Source: Myripristis murdjan
Lineage: Eukaryota; Chordata; Actinopteri; Holocentriformes; Holocentridae
NCBI RefSeq assembly: GCF_902150065.1
Contig: NC_043980.1
Location: 10,141,054-10,205,053, forward strand
Direction of reading: 5' to 3'
Length of the DNA stretch: 64,000 nt
The notes under the pieces were generated by a model, which was not told the origin of the DNA, did not search any database, and worked only from the letters and a program-made list of their open reading frames with translations. Positions 21,882 to 34,546 of the stretch are shown here, one piece after another (positions within the stretch are counted from its first letter, which is position 1; every line of letters starts with the position of its first letter). Made by a program: the position numbers and the translations under genes.

Positions 21882-24800
21882 TCACACACCGTCTTCCTGC
21901 TGCTCCGCTGATTCTCTCTGTGTTGCAGTGACAGCGTTCATGGAGATGTTCTCGTACTCAGAGTCTGTCTGCTGGGGAGAGATGACAGGAGACATGGTGA
22001 AAGGAAGCACTCGTTTTTTCTCACACATATCTTGGTAGACATATCACCTTTTGGTGGAAATTTTCTGTACTAACCTGTCCAGTCTGCGTGGAGTTTTTAG
22101 GTTCAGTGGTTGGAGTCAGAGATTTCTTCTTCCTGGATTGACCCAGACAGAAAATACATAACTACACGAATTATAATCACTAAAAAAAAAAAAAAAAAAG
22201 TAAAAAGAAACCTTTGAATATTGGAAGTGAGAGAGTGATAGAAATGATGGATTTTTTTTTGTTTTGTTTCCTTTTTTACCTTATCCACAGGTAGAGGAGA
22301 GATACAACAACTGGGCACAGAGCCACTAGCATCAGTCTGACTGCATTCACTGCATGCACTTGTGATTTTCCTACAAACAGATGTAGGTGGATGTCAGAAA
22401 TGTTTAAGTCGCTTGACATTCAAAAGTTTGAAAGTGAAGAAGCTGAACAGCAGAGCATGTGGTTCCTGTTTTTTTTCTGCACATTTTTCTCTGAGGAAAT
22501 GCTTTTAGTGAGCTGTGGATGAGGTGAGAGCGCCCTCTGGTGGACTGGCAGAGCTTGTACACCCTACGGTTTTACCAGAGGGACATGCCTCTCTTTGAAA
22601 TGATTTTTGATGAATTTTGCGTGAATGATGTAAACACAGAAGTGCTTCTAACACCCAAAGACAGCTCAGCTAAAGTTTTAAATCCTTTTGTCACCTCTGA
22701 CAGTGGGGGTCTCCTCAGGGGACTTGATGTTTCGGTGGCTCCTTACAGCGCAGGAGTAATTTTCTGCATGCTGAGCGCTGACTGGGTCTAGAACCAGCTG
22801 TTTGTGTTGGCCCTCTGCCGGGGTCAGAGGTCGTCCGTTGTGGTACCAGATGTAGGTGTAGTCAGTCAGAGGACAGCTGCTACTGCAGGTCAGTGTTACT
22901 TTCTGGTCCTCTGTCACCACAGCAGAGGGAGTCACCATCACTTCCAGGCCTGAAAGATGTTTACCATCATCAATCAGTTGAAAAGAGACACATTAACTCA
23001 AGTTAAGGGCAATTCAGGGTTTCTGCATAGCTCTGGAAATTTTATTTTATCATTTATAGGCCTTGGAAAGTTTGAAAATTGTAATTGTAACATAATAGTA
23101 ATAGTTGTGGCAATAGAAGTATTAAAATTTGTTAAAATAATGTTATGGTGGTTATAACAGCAGCAATAGTTGTTTAATAGTACAGTTGCGTATTAGTAAT
23201 ATTAGTCATAATAACACCAGTAATGGTTGCTATTTAACACTAACAACAGAAACAGTGCTAAACAACTTGGATGCTGATTGCATTCACAGAAACACACTTT
23301 TTCTTTCTTCTTTTTTTTTTTTGGTAAACACCAATTAATGTGTGGAAAGTGATTTATACATTTTTTCTATGCATCATTTACCCCTCACATCAAAGAGTCA
23401 GTCAGTCTGGCAGTTTTTGTGTTGCAGAGTGGTGACTGTTGATCAACCTTGACCACATATCATTTTTTTATTTTTATTTTTTTTAAGTTCTCATTTTTGA
23501 GTTTAGTGCCCGTCACCCACAATCAGTCAGCCTCCAGCAGGGGGTATTTGGAAGGCTGAGAGCTTTCTAATGGACTCCCTGCACCCTCTGTCTGATGAGG
23601 TTCAGTCACTCCCTTCAAACCAGAGGAACAAAGTTCCACTGAAACAATGATAATTAAGTTCTACTGTACAGAACCAATAGAGCCAAACAGCCTCTTGTTT
23701 CTGCATGTGTCATGTAGTTTTGTGTGACCATGACTGCAAAACAAATCTCTCCTCACAGATAATAAATAATCTACGCCAAGGCCGTAACGCCCATATACAT
23801 TGAGAGGTACAAGTCCCCCCCAATGTTCAGGCACTCCAAAAATGCCACCATTTGCATACACTGTACACTGTCAGGAACGTAATGCAAAAATCCTGTTGAT
23901 AACTGGGAGAGTGAGCTGTGTAAAATGGAGAGTTCTGTTACAGCTAAGCAAGTTTCTAACATGGCATAAAACAAACTCTCTCAGAGGCAGTTTGTGGTTG
24001 CCTGAGCCTACAGGAAGGAAGCAACTCAAGTTCTCATGAAAGTGTGATCTTCTTGTCATCTTGTTTAAACACAACTGACGGCAAAATACTGATTGATGGT
24101 TGTACTTGATGGAGAAATACAATCACATTCTGTGTGGGAAACAACAATGAAAAATTACCTGTCACGACTAACATCACTCCTGGAAAACGAGAGTATGACC
24201 ATTTTGTGTAACTGTTGTAGCATTTGTATTCTGCTGAGTCACTTTTTGTCAGGTTTTTGATTCTCATGATGTTTGGGTTCATGTTGTCATCATACTCCAC
24301 ATGAGGTGCAGCGTTGTTTAGGATTTCAGGTTTCATTCCACTTGTTTTATACCAATCTGTAGGTTGGAATGTCTTATCACTGGGATATGAGTAATTACAG
24401 TAAATGTCCACTGAAGAGCCTTCCAGAGCACAGATTCTCCTGCTGACATAATTCACACTCCAGCAGTTTTGACCATCAGCACCTGAAATGTAGATGAATG
24501 ACTGAAAGTAACAACCCTGTGAACAAACAAAATCTCACTGTGGAAGACGATTTTAACTTTCCAATGTCTGTGCATGATGCCGTTAAACTTTCAGGATCTG
24601 TCTCAAACATTTGTCACCCTCTGGATGCTGCCTTCTGTCAGTCCATTTTCAGATTTTTTTTAACTAGAGTAGCAACTAGTGACGGTGACAATTCATCTAG
24701 TCATATTTGTATAAAGTGCACCATATTGAAATATAATCACTGATACCTTTTTGTTATTATAACAGTTTCTTATGTATAAAATTACAGTGAAATTGAACTG

Positions 24801-26696
24801 TTCCTCATTTTGCTGAGGACAGCCCTGAGCCCCTCAAAGACCCCTGGACCCCACTTTAACAATCACTAATTTCAGCAATGATTTTATTCTCATACGTACA
24901 GTGTGACAAGGAAGATCAAGGATAGCAATAAACATAATACTCGGAGCATAATTTATCAAATCATCATATTTCTTACTGCCTCTCAAGCAAGCCCAACCAT
25001 AAATCATACAGTATGATGAGTTTCTTTGTACTCACACACTGCAGGAGAGCGGATATCCTCATTATCTGATACAGAACAGGAGTAGCTGTCATCAGAGGAT
25101 CTGGAAACATTAAGCTGGTGATCAGAACTTAGATATTCTCCATTCTTGTACCAGAAGTTTTCTGTTTTGACGTCAGTCACATTACAGCTGCTGTTACAGG
25201 TCAGCTTGACAAACTGTCCACTTGTGGCAGCAGGAGTCACTTCAACATGTAGCTCTGTTGGGAGATAATTACAGCTTTAATCAGTTAGTAAATGCTACAA
25301 TGAGGTATTTATTAGATTTATTTATTAGCTCTAACCTCTGGGATATGTGATGGAGCAGCGCTGATTAGAGGAACACATTCTGCCTCCAGCATAGGTCACA
25401 CTAAAGCAGGTCGGTGTGACAGAATCTACAGGGAAAGAAATGGCATGCAGTTTAATCCTGATGGACTTCACTGCAAGAGTTAGTCCCAGGAAAAAAGTTT
25501 AACTATAGATAGATAGTGACTAGACAGATACTTCAGTTAGATATTGAAATAGATAATTTTGACCCCAGCCAACCAGCTGGAGGTGTGGTTAGCTGACAAG
25601 CAGCTGAAAGTCTCCACTCACCCACTGAGACTTCAGCGGCTCTGAGATCCTCGTAGCCTTTGACAGCACAGGAGTAGCTGACTGCTTCCTCACTGCTGAC
25701 CAGCTGATGGTACCAGGGAGACGAGTCCTGGTACACAAATGATCCGTTCTTGTACCAGATGTAGGCTGCAGGGTTTTCAGTCAGAGGACAGCTGGTGCTA
25801 CATATCAGAGTTACTCTCTGTCCCTCTGCTGCTGCAACAGGAGTTACTTTGACCTGGAGGTCTGGAATGACGGTGCAGGAAATGAAAATGATGGAATACA
25901 CTGACAAGTAATAAATCACTGATAAAGTACTACTTTACCTGCAACATGGAGAAATGATCCCTTCTTATTTGGGCATTCTTGTTTGTCAGTAGCGTCCATG
26001 CAGCAGTATGTATTTTGATCACTCTCTCTTAGGTCACTGATTCTTAAAGTGGAGTCAGAGTTATTGTACGTTACACGATCTCCATCTACAGAGAGCTCTC
26101 TTGTAACAAACCTGCCACCTTCCCTGTGGTTAAAAACCCATTTCTTGTTTAAAGTGTGATGTGTATCTGAACAGGGCAGATCCACGGACGAGCCCTTCAG
26201 TGCACAGATGGCGACTGCTTGTCCCAGAAATCCTAAAATAAAAGTTTATTGTCATCAGCAGATCAAGAGGATTTCTGTTTCTAAAATAGCAGTTTTCTAC
26301 ACAAACTGAATGGTCATAGCATACCGTGTATTAAATGAATTTGAAAGATTTCATTCCAGAATGGCTTAACATTGCTATTTCGCTTGCCAAACCTTCACAT
26401 TACTTGTATTTTCATAATCAGCCTTTGTGTTTGATTCCAAATGTAGGCCTGCTGTTGAATTGATCAACTTTCCACAATTTAACACACAAAATTCACTGAA
26501 ACAAAACTGCCTCAACACACACAAATTTCCCAAGACCATTAAAGGCTATGTTGCACCACTTGAAACTATAGTTTATGAACTTATTTCAATAGCTGATTAT
26601 CATTATGTGACAAGAGAAGTATAAACTCCATCACTTCATACCTGAGAGGTACAGGAGCAGCGCCACAAACACACATCCATTTTCTCTCGACAACAT
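21882..26696 (-). CDS. CD22/Siglec-like ITIM receptor, gene 3 (complete)
   Basis: Exons in coding order: 26642-26696 signal peptide (MLSRENGCVF), 25939-26232 V, 25622-25861 C2, 25336-25425 mini-exon, 25036-25254 C2, 24159-24482 V, 22695-22949 C2, 22280-22370 transmembrane, 22075-22132 basic linker (starts RKKKSLTP), 21882-21971 tail. They sum to 1,716 bases, 571 residues plus stop, phases consistent. The membrane exon is unrelated to that of genes 1 and 2 (VRLMLVALCPVVVSLLYLW), with an Arg at its outer edge. The tail is only about 30 residues and has one ITIM, DSEYENIS (S-x-Y-x-x-I). The same tyrosine is also a Y-x-N Grb2-type site. Expected role: compact inhibitory or dual-signalling receptor on leukocytes (inferred). 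An intron carries a strong CTCF-like motif. Gene spacing is compact, 4.8 kb. Confidence 0.87.
22529..22543 (-). promoter_or_regulatory. CTCF-like motif in gene 3 intron
   Basis: On the minus strand it reads CCACCAGAGGGCGCT, very close to the known vertebrate CTCF core. It lies between the transmembrane and third C2 exons. Gene 4 has the same motif with one change at 33,101-33,115. Genes 1 and 2 lack it at this position. Confidence 0.5.
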
Positions 26697-28028
26697 GACT
26701 GCAGTAGCCGTTCAAATTCTAGTCAGAAATCCAGAAACAAAATGCTGCGTTCATGAACTCTCATCTAGACAAGCGACCCATGTGTGAAGATCAACTCATT
26801 TTACTCACAGAATGAAGGAGAAGGATGCGGAAGACGTTTGGTCTGTAGACAAAATGGAGCCCTGGGCAGTTTGACAGCAAACATTCACTTCCTTCTAGTT
26901 GTTGTTATTACCATTCTGAGTAAAATGAACTTAAATGAGGAATCTATGAAAATGCAGCAAGTTAACCAGAGAGAAGTGTCTTTACATCAGAAAGGTGTCA
27001 AAAAGAGAGCAGAGAGATGTGAAGCTGGCAGCGATCAACACGTCATCTGTGGTTGTTTGACTGTGAAAAAAACTACAGATTTAACAAAATGCTCTTTAAT
27101 TCACAGCAGAACTTCAATCAGTCAGTCAGACTTTATTTATATAGCACCTTTCATACAAAATACATGGAACATCAAGTGTTTCACATGTAAAACAATAAAA
27201 ACTAAAAACCATCAACTGTCTTTTTAGTAGTTTTGTCCTGGAGTCCCTGCATTGGTTTATGTCAGCTGTTGTGATGTTGATACTACTTGTGTCATTTTTG
27301 CCAACTTAAGTAAAGGTCAAATGGGATTCCTGAATGACTCACTCATTCCTTTGATTATGAATAGATGAAGCAATCAGCAAAACTGTGATGACTGAAAATG
27401 TCTCCGTTTACACAATCAGTGTAAGCCCATTTCTTTTACAGCATTAAGTTGCAAATTAAAGTAGGCTATTCCTGCAACATATCAGAGCAGTGCCACCATA
27501 ACAGTGCCACACATCAGAACAGAAAGGCACTACAAAGATTCACAAATTACCACTATACTAGTAGAGTAGTACAGTGCTCAGTATTTAGGCAAACTCAGAT
27601 CACATGTGGGTGAGACAGTATCATGGTGGTTAAATAATCAAAACATCTTTGCTTTCAAGCCTGTAAGAGGGGACTGTGTATTTGCTTTTCTTGCTCCTGG
27701 GCTGTGGAACAGGTTCTCAGCAATATAAATATACTTATACAAATAAACAAACACAGAAACAAAATAACCAATGAATAATAGACTGATTTACTATAGAACA
27801 ATAGTGTAACAACAACAGAATTACATTGGGAGGCCACTGTATTGTAGGACACTGGAGAGAAGTGTGAAGAAAAAGGAAATGGCTATGCAGTCTCAGTGCC
27901 ACCAAAGTGAGACCTCGACCTGCAGATCAAGAAGTCGCGAGTGAAAAGCAGCTGTCGTCTGCTTGTTGTAAGACAATTCACTACTCATCCAAGAGGCTTT
28001 ATCAGCACAAACATTAGGTCCTATCCAA

Positions 28029-29591
28029 CAGTGGCGTGCACAAACATTTTGGGGGGCAGGTGCTCAAGTGAGAAAAAAGGGCACTTTCTGCAGCGTGCGG
28101 AACTATCGGCTGCCTTATTATAGTAGTGTGAGATTTTTAAAAAATAATAATAATAATAACATCATTACAGGCACATGTACGTAATTGCATATTTATTTAT
28201 TTAAATACCCATAAATAGTGCTCATAGATGGCCTATTGCAAGACAGCAGAGAGCTGCTTCCCTGCGCTGCCTGCTGTAGCTGCCTAGACCAACAATAGAA
28301 TATGATGTTTATTTGGGTAAGACTGCTTGGTGTCACATCACACCAGACTGTAACTGCCACGGCCCAACTTCAATACCCTACCACATAGCTGTGTTCTGCA
28401 GACAAATTTTAATGGGCTATTTGTCATTGGCAATGTTTTAATCATAGCCTATTAAGGTAAATACAAGATTACTGCAAGTGTTGTATAATAGAAATAGCTA
28501 CATGGACATGTGGAAAACCAGCAGCCCTATGCTGTTTATGGGTTCTGTAGTGTTGTTGCTCTTGCCCAGGCGGGGAGTTCAACCCTGGTCTCCTGCATGG
28601 CAGGCAGAGACACTGTCCACTGTGCCACTGGGACTTGTGTGGAGGGAGCCAGAAATTAGGCTCTATAAAGCACACAGCATGAGTGACAGTGGTGCTTGGG
28701 AAAAAAAACGCCTAAAAGTAGTGGTCAAACAAATGCTTTTTTCTCAATGACACTAAGTCTGAGCAGAAAATAAAAGATATCATGAGAAAGGTAAGGCTTT
28801 GGGCTTTCAAACTGTGTCAAATTATTTTCAAACTCCCAAAAATCCCTGAGATTCGGCGAGTTGAAGAAGTGTGTGTTTCTCGTTCTCTCCCCAGATTTTG
28901 GGTTCCAGATATAATGGGAGTCTATGGGGGAGAGAGCTGGCACTCCTGCCTCGTTAAGTGTCACCGTTTAAAAAGTTTAAGCTACTTTGCTTTTGTATTT
29001 ACATTTTTCAAAGCAAAACTAGTTTTCCTACTACTTTACACAAATTTATGCATGTGGAGGTAAAATTGTCTCTCTTTCTCTATCCATCTTGTCTGTCTGA
29101 ACGCTGAACTGAGCGGAAGACAGAAACCCGCCAGCAGTATCACCGTTACTTAGTGAGTGACTGAGTGACGTCAGCGGCCGCAGGCAGGCAGGGTCGCCAG
29201 ATACTGCGACAGATACCCCCAACCATAGACATACGGGGAGTCTCCCGCATGAATCGGGAGAGTTGGCAAGTGTGCAGCTGCCTCCGGGCGCCTCCGTTTG
29301 TGTGACCGCTTTGCACGCTCACAAAGGAAGAGAGGGAAGGGAGGTGCACGCCGCACTTTCGCGCATCGGGCACGTGTGTGTGTGTGTGTGTAGGGGGGTG
29401 TCTGGCAAAATTACAACAGGGGCATTATTATTACACGTATTTAATCGAGAATTGATCGATGTCACCATTGGGCCACATACAGTACACTGTTAAAAAAAAA
29501 ATAATAACTTTCAAAAGGGCACTTGCTGGTCCAGACTAGGGCAAGGGCAGGTGCTCTAGCACCACCTACTGTCTATCTGTGCACGTTCCTG
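28029..29591. mobile_element. hAT element, 1.56 kb, with paralogous empty site
   Basis: Starts CAGTGGCGTGCACA and ends TGTGCACGTTCCTG, which are imperfect inverted termini. It is flanked by perfect 8-base duplications CTATCCAA at 28,021-28,028 and 29,592-29,599. Copy A of the segmental duplication (near 19,270) carries a single CTATCCAA and no element. No recognisable transposase is seen. Inside are a tRNA-Gly-like segment and a short TG repeat. Confidence 0.93.
28562..28637 (-). repeat. tRNA-Gly-like SINE head or pseudogene inside hAT
   Basis: Read on the minus strand it resembles tRNA-Gly: a CACAGTGG box-A region, CTGCCATGCAGG like an anticodon arm, then GGTTGAACTCC as box B. The stems are imperfect, so it is not a working tRNA gene. 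It could be the head of a tRNA-derived SINE carried by the hAT element. Confidence 0.45.
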
Positions 29592-31104
29592 CTATCCAAC
29601 ACCCCATCTGTGGGACACCGCCTGTCAGCAGCTTACAGTGCCATGCTGACAACACTTGCCAGGCAGTTTCACGCCCACTAACACCCAAATTCATGTGACT
29701 CTGACTCTCACATGACCACCAGGTGACCCTCATGACTCACGAGACCTGAGCCGCCCTCATGTGCAATCCGGTGTGAACAAGCGTCACAGGTTTAAACGCC
29801 CCAGACTCCCCACCAGTCATTAGAACTGATGAAGCCTCTTGGATGAGTGACAAAACATCTTCAAGATAAACAACAAGTTCAGCTGCCTTTGATTTACCAT
29901 CTGTGTGTCACAGGTTGTTGCTACACCATCACCTGGATGACTGAGAATCTTCACAGACATCATGACCTGCCTTTTCCCATTTTCATCAAGCCAAATACTC
30001 AAGATTTTATAAAATCAAATGTAGCCTTTCTGCTTAGATGCATCTTCACGATTACAAAAACATATAGCAACATGTGGTCATGGACTGAGTGAGAAGCTCT
30101 ACCAAAAAAACCCAGGGTTCAAACTGCAGCTTCTGATAGTCTGATATTAATTTAAATATTTATTCAGAGACCAGATAGGTGGTCCTTCAGCTTATTTTAG
30201 GCTGCCCGGCCCATCATACACTGGGGGAATCCCTGGAAGTTGAGCCTGGGAGCAGTGTTAATTAGTGAGAAATATATTAATTTTTTTTCTCCTCCTCCAA
30301 ACCGCACGGCACGTGGGGTCGGCAACCTTGGCTATTTAGTAGGTAGGACAAACACTGCAGTGTTCACCACTAACCACCACATTGTACCATAAAGTGCAAC
30401 AATGCACAAGGTGATTAGCAAGTTTTATAAATTGACAGAATAATGAAAACTTGGTATGAAAAACATTTTTATTGGTTGAAATAACACTCAAAACCAGGCT
30501 TTACAAAAAAAAAATAACCAGCTGAAACTGTTACTTATTTACAAAAATCAAACTGAATTTTTTTTCTTTGTTGTTTTCATCTCAAAAAGTCCAAACCTAA
30601 ATAAAAATAAAAACGACTGAAAAATGCAAACCTTGAATGACTTTGACACAGTGTAACACAACGTTTCACACATCCACAAACGCTGCCAGCAGAAGCAGAA
30701 GGTGGAGTCAGACCCCCAGATCTCAACAACATCACTGTCACACATAAAGCAGACAACCCTGATCTCCTCCACCCAACGCCAAAATGTCAGCGTGGCTGAA
30801 GGCTGTGAACTCCACTGTGCTCTGTTTCTGTTCTTTACTGTTTGTATCTTCAGGCTGTGAAAATGCATTTGCTCTTGCAGGATATCTGAACAAATCACAT
30901 TCCTGTGAACACTGTGAGATCCCTCCTGATATTTCAAAAATCAAATGACACAAAATATAATGATTCATGATCACATAATCTTGCCAGTGTTAAAAGATGA
31001 CATATTGTGACACCTGGTGGTTGTTATCACAGCCTAATAGTATAGCTACTACTAGTTCATAAAATGTGAAATAGTCAGCATTGCTTATCATTCTTTGTGA
31101 ATCT

Positions 31105-31625
31105 CTCTAATCCCTCTCGATATTGTTGATCACAGCTTGCTCTTACAAAGGATGCATATCATTTGTTTTGATTTAAATATTTCCGCTTCATTTAGGAAAT
31201 ACTTCACTCATAGACAGCCAGCTGTAAAACTGGGGAATACTCATTGAAACTTAAATTATTGTCATCAAAAGCCTAAAGTTGCAGCCTTACGTCCTGGTTC
31301 ATTTACAATTGAGATAAGTAACATTATTCTGTTTTTTTTAAAAATGCCATATACATTTATATGCCGATGACACAGCTCTGTACCACAATGCTGGTTCTTT
31401 TGCTTTGGCTGCTGAAAACCTTGAGCGTTCCCTTCCCTTTTTACAACAGGTAAAACTGTCAGAACATTTGGTTTTATATAAAAACAGATCCTGTTTTCCT
31501 AGGTTAGCATGGAAAGAAGTAGTTAGTTTTTTTCTGACAACTCCAGACTGTGGTGATATAATTTACAGGAATGTCTCTGCTGCCACCCTCAGATTCATCA
31601 CTGGTGATGCATTTGGCCATTTATG
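31105..31625 (+). mobile_element. LINE reverse-transcriptase remnant, Rex1-like, copy B
   Basis: Paralogue of 20,855-21,415, with the YADD codons at 31,360-31,371 and an ending near RFITGDAFGHL. Broken frames. It arrived with the segmental duplication, not by a new insertion. Confidence 0.65.
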
Positions 31626-31904
31626 AGAGGGTTGGGTGGCCTTAATGGTATGGTAGGTATATACTTTGAGTCCCAGGGGGGCAAATCTGGTGTTTTACAA
31701 TCACACAAACACACTAGAAAAATATTCACAAAGCTCTCCATTGAATTCCTCTGCACCGGCTTACTTCACTGTCACTTTGGTCTGCTGGTAAACACCACAA
31801 TCGCTCTCATGACTGGCTTGCTCTTCAAGTGCCTCAGGCTGAACAGAGCTTGAAAAGACAGATTTCAGTTTTAATGCACCCTGTTCTTGACACAGTCTGC
31901 AAAA

Positions 31905-32090
31905 GATTTTAAAAATGAGCTTTTTTGCATTTCTCTTCCATTTGCAACAGTAGAGAGACAAGAAAGGCAAGAAAGAGAGAGGGAACGACATGCAGCAAAG
32001 GACTCGGAATCGAACCCGGGCCGCTGCAGTGAGGACATCGCCTGGAAATGTGATACGTGCTCTACCAGGTGAACCACTGGGACGCCCCTC
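31905..32090 (-). mobile_element. tRNA-derived SINE
   Basis: Minus-strand head reads GGGGCGTCCCAGTGG. Box A is TGGTTCACCTGGTAGAGC (about 32,059-32,076) and box B is GGTTCGATTCC (about 32,004-32,014). It is followed by a CTCTCTCTTTCTTGCC-type body. It lies in a roughly 490-base stretch absent from copy A (near 21,455). Confidence 0.75.
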
Positions 32091-32324
32091 ACTTATGTCT
32101 TTTGGACATTTTAGAAACATTATTTTGAGTCTTTGTTTACCAGATTGTAAGTGCTTGCTATTTTGTTGTGTGCTCCTTTGTAAACTTGAAATCATTGCAA
32201 ATAAGGACCTCCCTCACTGATCCCCTAGATCAGTGGTTCTCTGAATAAGTTTTGACGTTTGCAACATGATTAAGACATAAACGAGCTGTGCAGCCTGTGA
32301 CAGGGGGTCCCGAATAGGCATTGG

Positions 32325-32330
32325 TTTATT
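32325..32330 (-). terminator. Candidate polyadenylation signal of gene 4
   Basis: AATAAA on the minus strand about 130 bases beyond the gene 4 stop, at the same spacing as in gene 3. Confidence 0.55.
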
Positions 32331-32458
32331 TTAATGTCACAAACAAAAAAGATTGAGAGCCACTGCCCCTGATTAGGGTTAAATAAACAGAGTACATATG
32401 ACAGAAAGTTCATCCATGCCCTGTGTAGCACCTTGCTTACACCTACAGCTCCTTCACT

Positions 32459-34511
32459 TCACACACTGTCTTCCTGCTGCTCCACTGATTCCCTCTGTGC
32501 TGCAATGACAGCATTCATGGAGATGCTCTCGTACTCAGAGTCTGTCTGCTGGGGAGAGACGACAGGAGACATGGTGAAAGGAAGCACTAGTTTTTTCCTC
32601 ACATGTCGGCATACATATCAATTTTTGGTGGAAATTTTCTGTACTAACCTGTCCGGCCTGTGTGGGGTTTTTAGGTTCAGTGGTTGAAGTCAGAGATTTC
32701 TTCTTCCTGGATATAATCAACCAGACAATACATAACTATACAAATTCTAATCACTAAAAAAAACAAGCAACCTTTGAAGAATGGAAGTGAGAGAGTGATA
32801 GAAATGATGGATTTTCTTTCTTTTTTTTTTTTTTACCTTATCCACAGGTAGAGGAGAGATACAACAACTGGGCACAGAGCCACTAGCATCAGTCTGACTG
32901 CATTCACTGCATGCACTTGTGATTTTCCTACAAACAGATATAGGTGCATGTCAGAAATGTTTTAGTAGCATGACATTCAAAAGTTTGAAAGTGAAGAAGC
33001 TGAACCGCAGAGCGTGTGGTTCCTGTTTTATTCCTGGCCTACAAATTTTTCTCTGAGGAAATGCTTTTAGTGAGTCTCCTCTCTCCTTGGACGAGGTGAG
33101 AGTGCCCTCTGGTGGACTGGCAAAGCTTGTACACCCTACAGAGGGACTTGCCACTCCTTGAAATGATTTTTGATTAATTATGCATGAATGATGTAAACAC
33201 AGAAGTGCTTCTAACACCTAAAGACATCTCAGCTAACATTTTAAATCCTTTTGTCACCTCTGACAGTGAGGGTCTCCTCAGGGGACTTGATGTTTTGGTG
33301 GGTCCTCACAGCACAGGAGTATTTTCCTGCATGCTGAGCACTGACTGGGTCTAGAACCAGCTGTTTGTGTTGGCCCTCTGCCGGGGTCAGAGGTCGTCCG
33401 TTGTGGTACCAGATGTAGGTGTTGTCAGTCAGAGGACAGCTGGTGCTACAGGTCAATGTTACTCTCTTGTCCTCTGTCACCACAGCAGAGGGGGTCACCA
33501 CCACTTCCAGGCCTGAAAGACATTTACCATCATCACTCAGTTGAAAAGAGGCACTTTAACTCAGGCTAAGATTGTGATGTGCCATCATACAATCAACACA
33601 ATACATGATCACATTACATTTATTTCATATTTAATAAAAACAATGCAAAGACTGAGATTTTGAAAACTGGACTATGGGCTCGACCGACCAAATACAACCA
33701 CGTAACATCACAAAACCATGGGTCATGGTCATGGGTCAAGGTAGTATGGCCAACTATCCATGCTCACTGGCCAAAAGAAGTGCATGGGTCAATAAAATAG
33801 CTGAAAAGGGGTTAGGGCTAGCCACAAACATAGTCACTGGCTCCTAAAACATCCATGTAACATCATGACATGCAGGGGGTGTGTCCTAGTGACAGAAATA
33901 TAGCCAAAAGAGGGTGAAGCTGAAACAGGGCCACAGTTTCCAAATGCATACACTTAACACCATAAAACTTGGCAAAGAGCTTGGTCATGGGCCAGCAAAG
34001 AAGTGATTAACATCTTGGGCTAGTCAACATTAAGGGTCTATGGAAATAGGCATTGCCAGATGTTGCCAAAAGTTTCCTTTTTTCAGGATTATTTTTTCTG
34101 CTTTATTAATCATTTAGTATTATAGGATATGGTTAGGCTCCAGGGATGAAGGGCATCTACATAACATGATGAAGTCCACAACCAAGGTTGAGCATGGGTC
34201 AAGATGGTACTGGCTGTGCTCAATTTAGTGCCCTGGTCTTCCGTTTTTTTACTCAAGGGACTGGTAAATGTCAGAAATCAAGAACACGCTGTCAGCCGAC
34301 TAGATTGGGTTGCAAGTGAAATGGCAGACTGGCAACTTTCCTCGCTAACTGGCTGCAGCGTTCCTGAAAAGGTGCACAGCTTAGCACGAAACAGGGCCAT
34401 CAAGAAGCAGAGGTGGGCACTCTGACTGATTTCCTGGTTTAGGTATGCATCATTTCCTCATTTGTTACCTACTGACATTTCCTCTCTCTCAACATCAGCT
34501 AAGCAGTTCCC

Positions 34512-34546
<35 letters not shown>

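Larger units (their letters stand above)
26697..32430. repeat. Segmental duplication, copy B (upstream of gene 3)
   Basis: Counterpart of 17,764-21,850. It differs by an hAT insertion (28,029-29,591) and a roughly 490-base SINE-bearing insertion (about 31,674-32,160), and lacks the MITE of copy A. No host gene is seen. Confidence 0.85.

Noticed and set aside
26784-27227. 147-residue plus-strand open frame upstream of gene 3
   Set aside because: The matching frame upstream of gene 2 is interrupted, and the sequence includes a retroelement-tail motif (CTTTATTTATATAGCACC). Not coding.
28562-28637. Possible functional tRNA-Gly gene
   Set aside because: Stems are imperfect and it lies inside a transposon. 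Kept only as a tRNA-like repeat.
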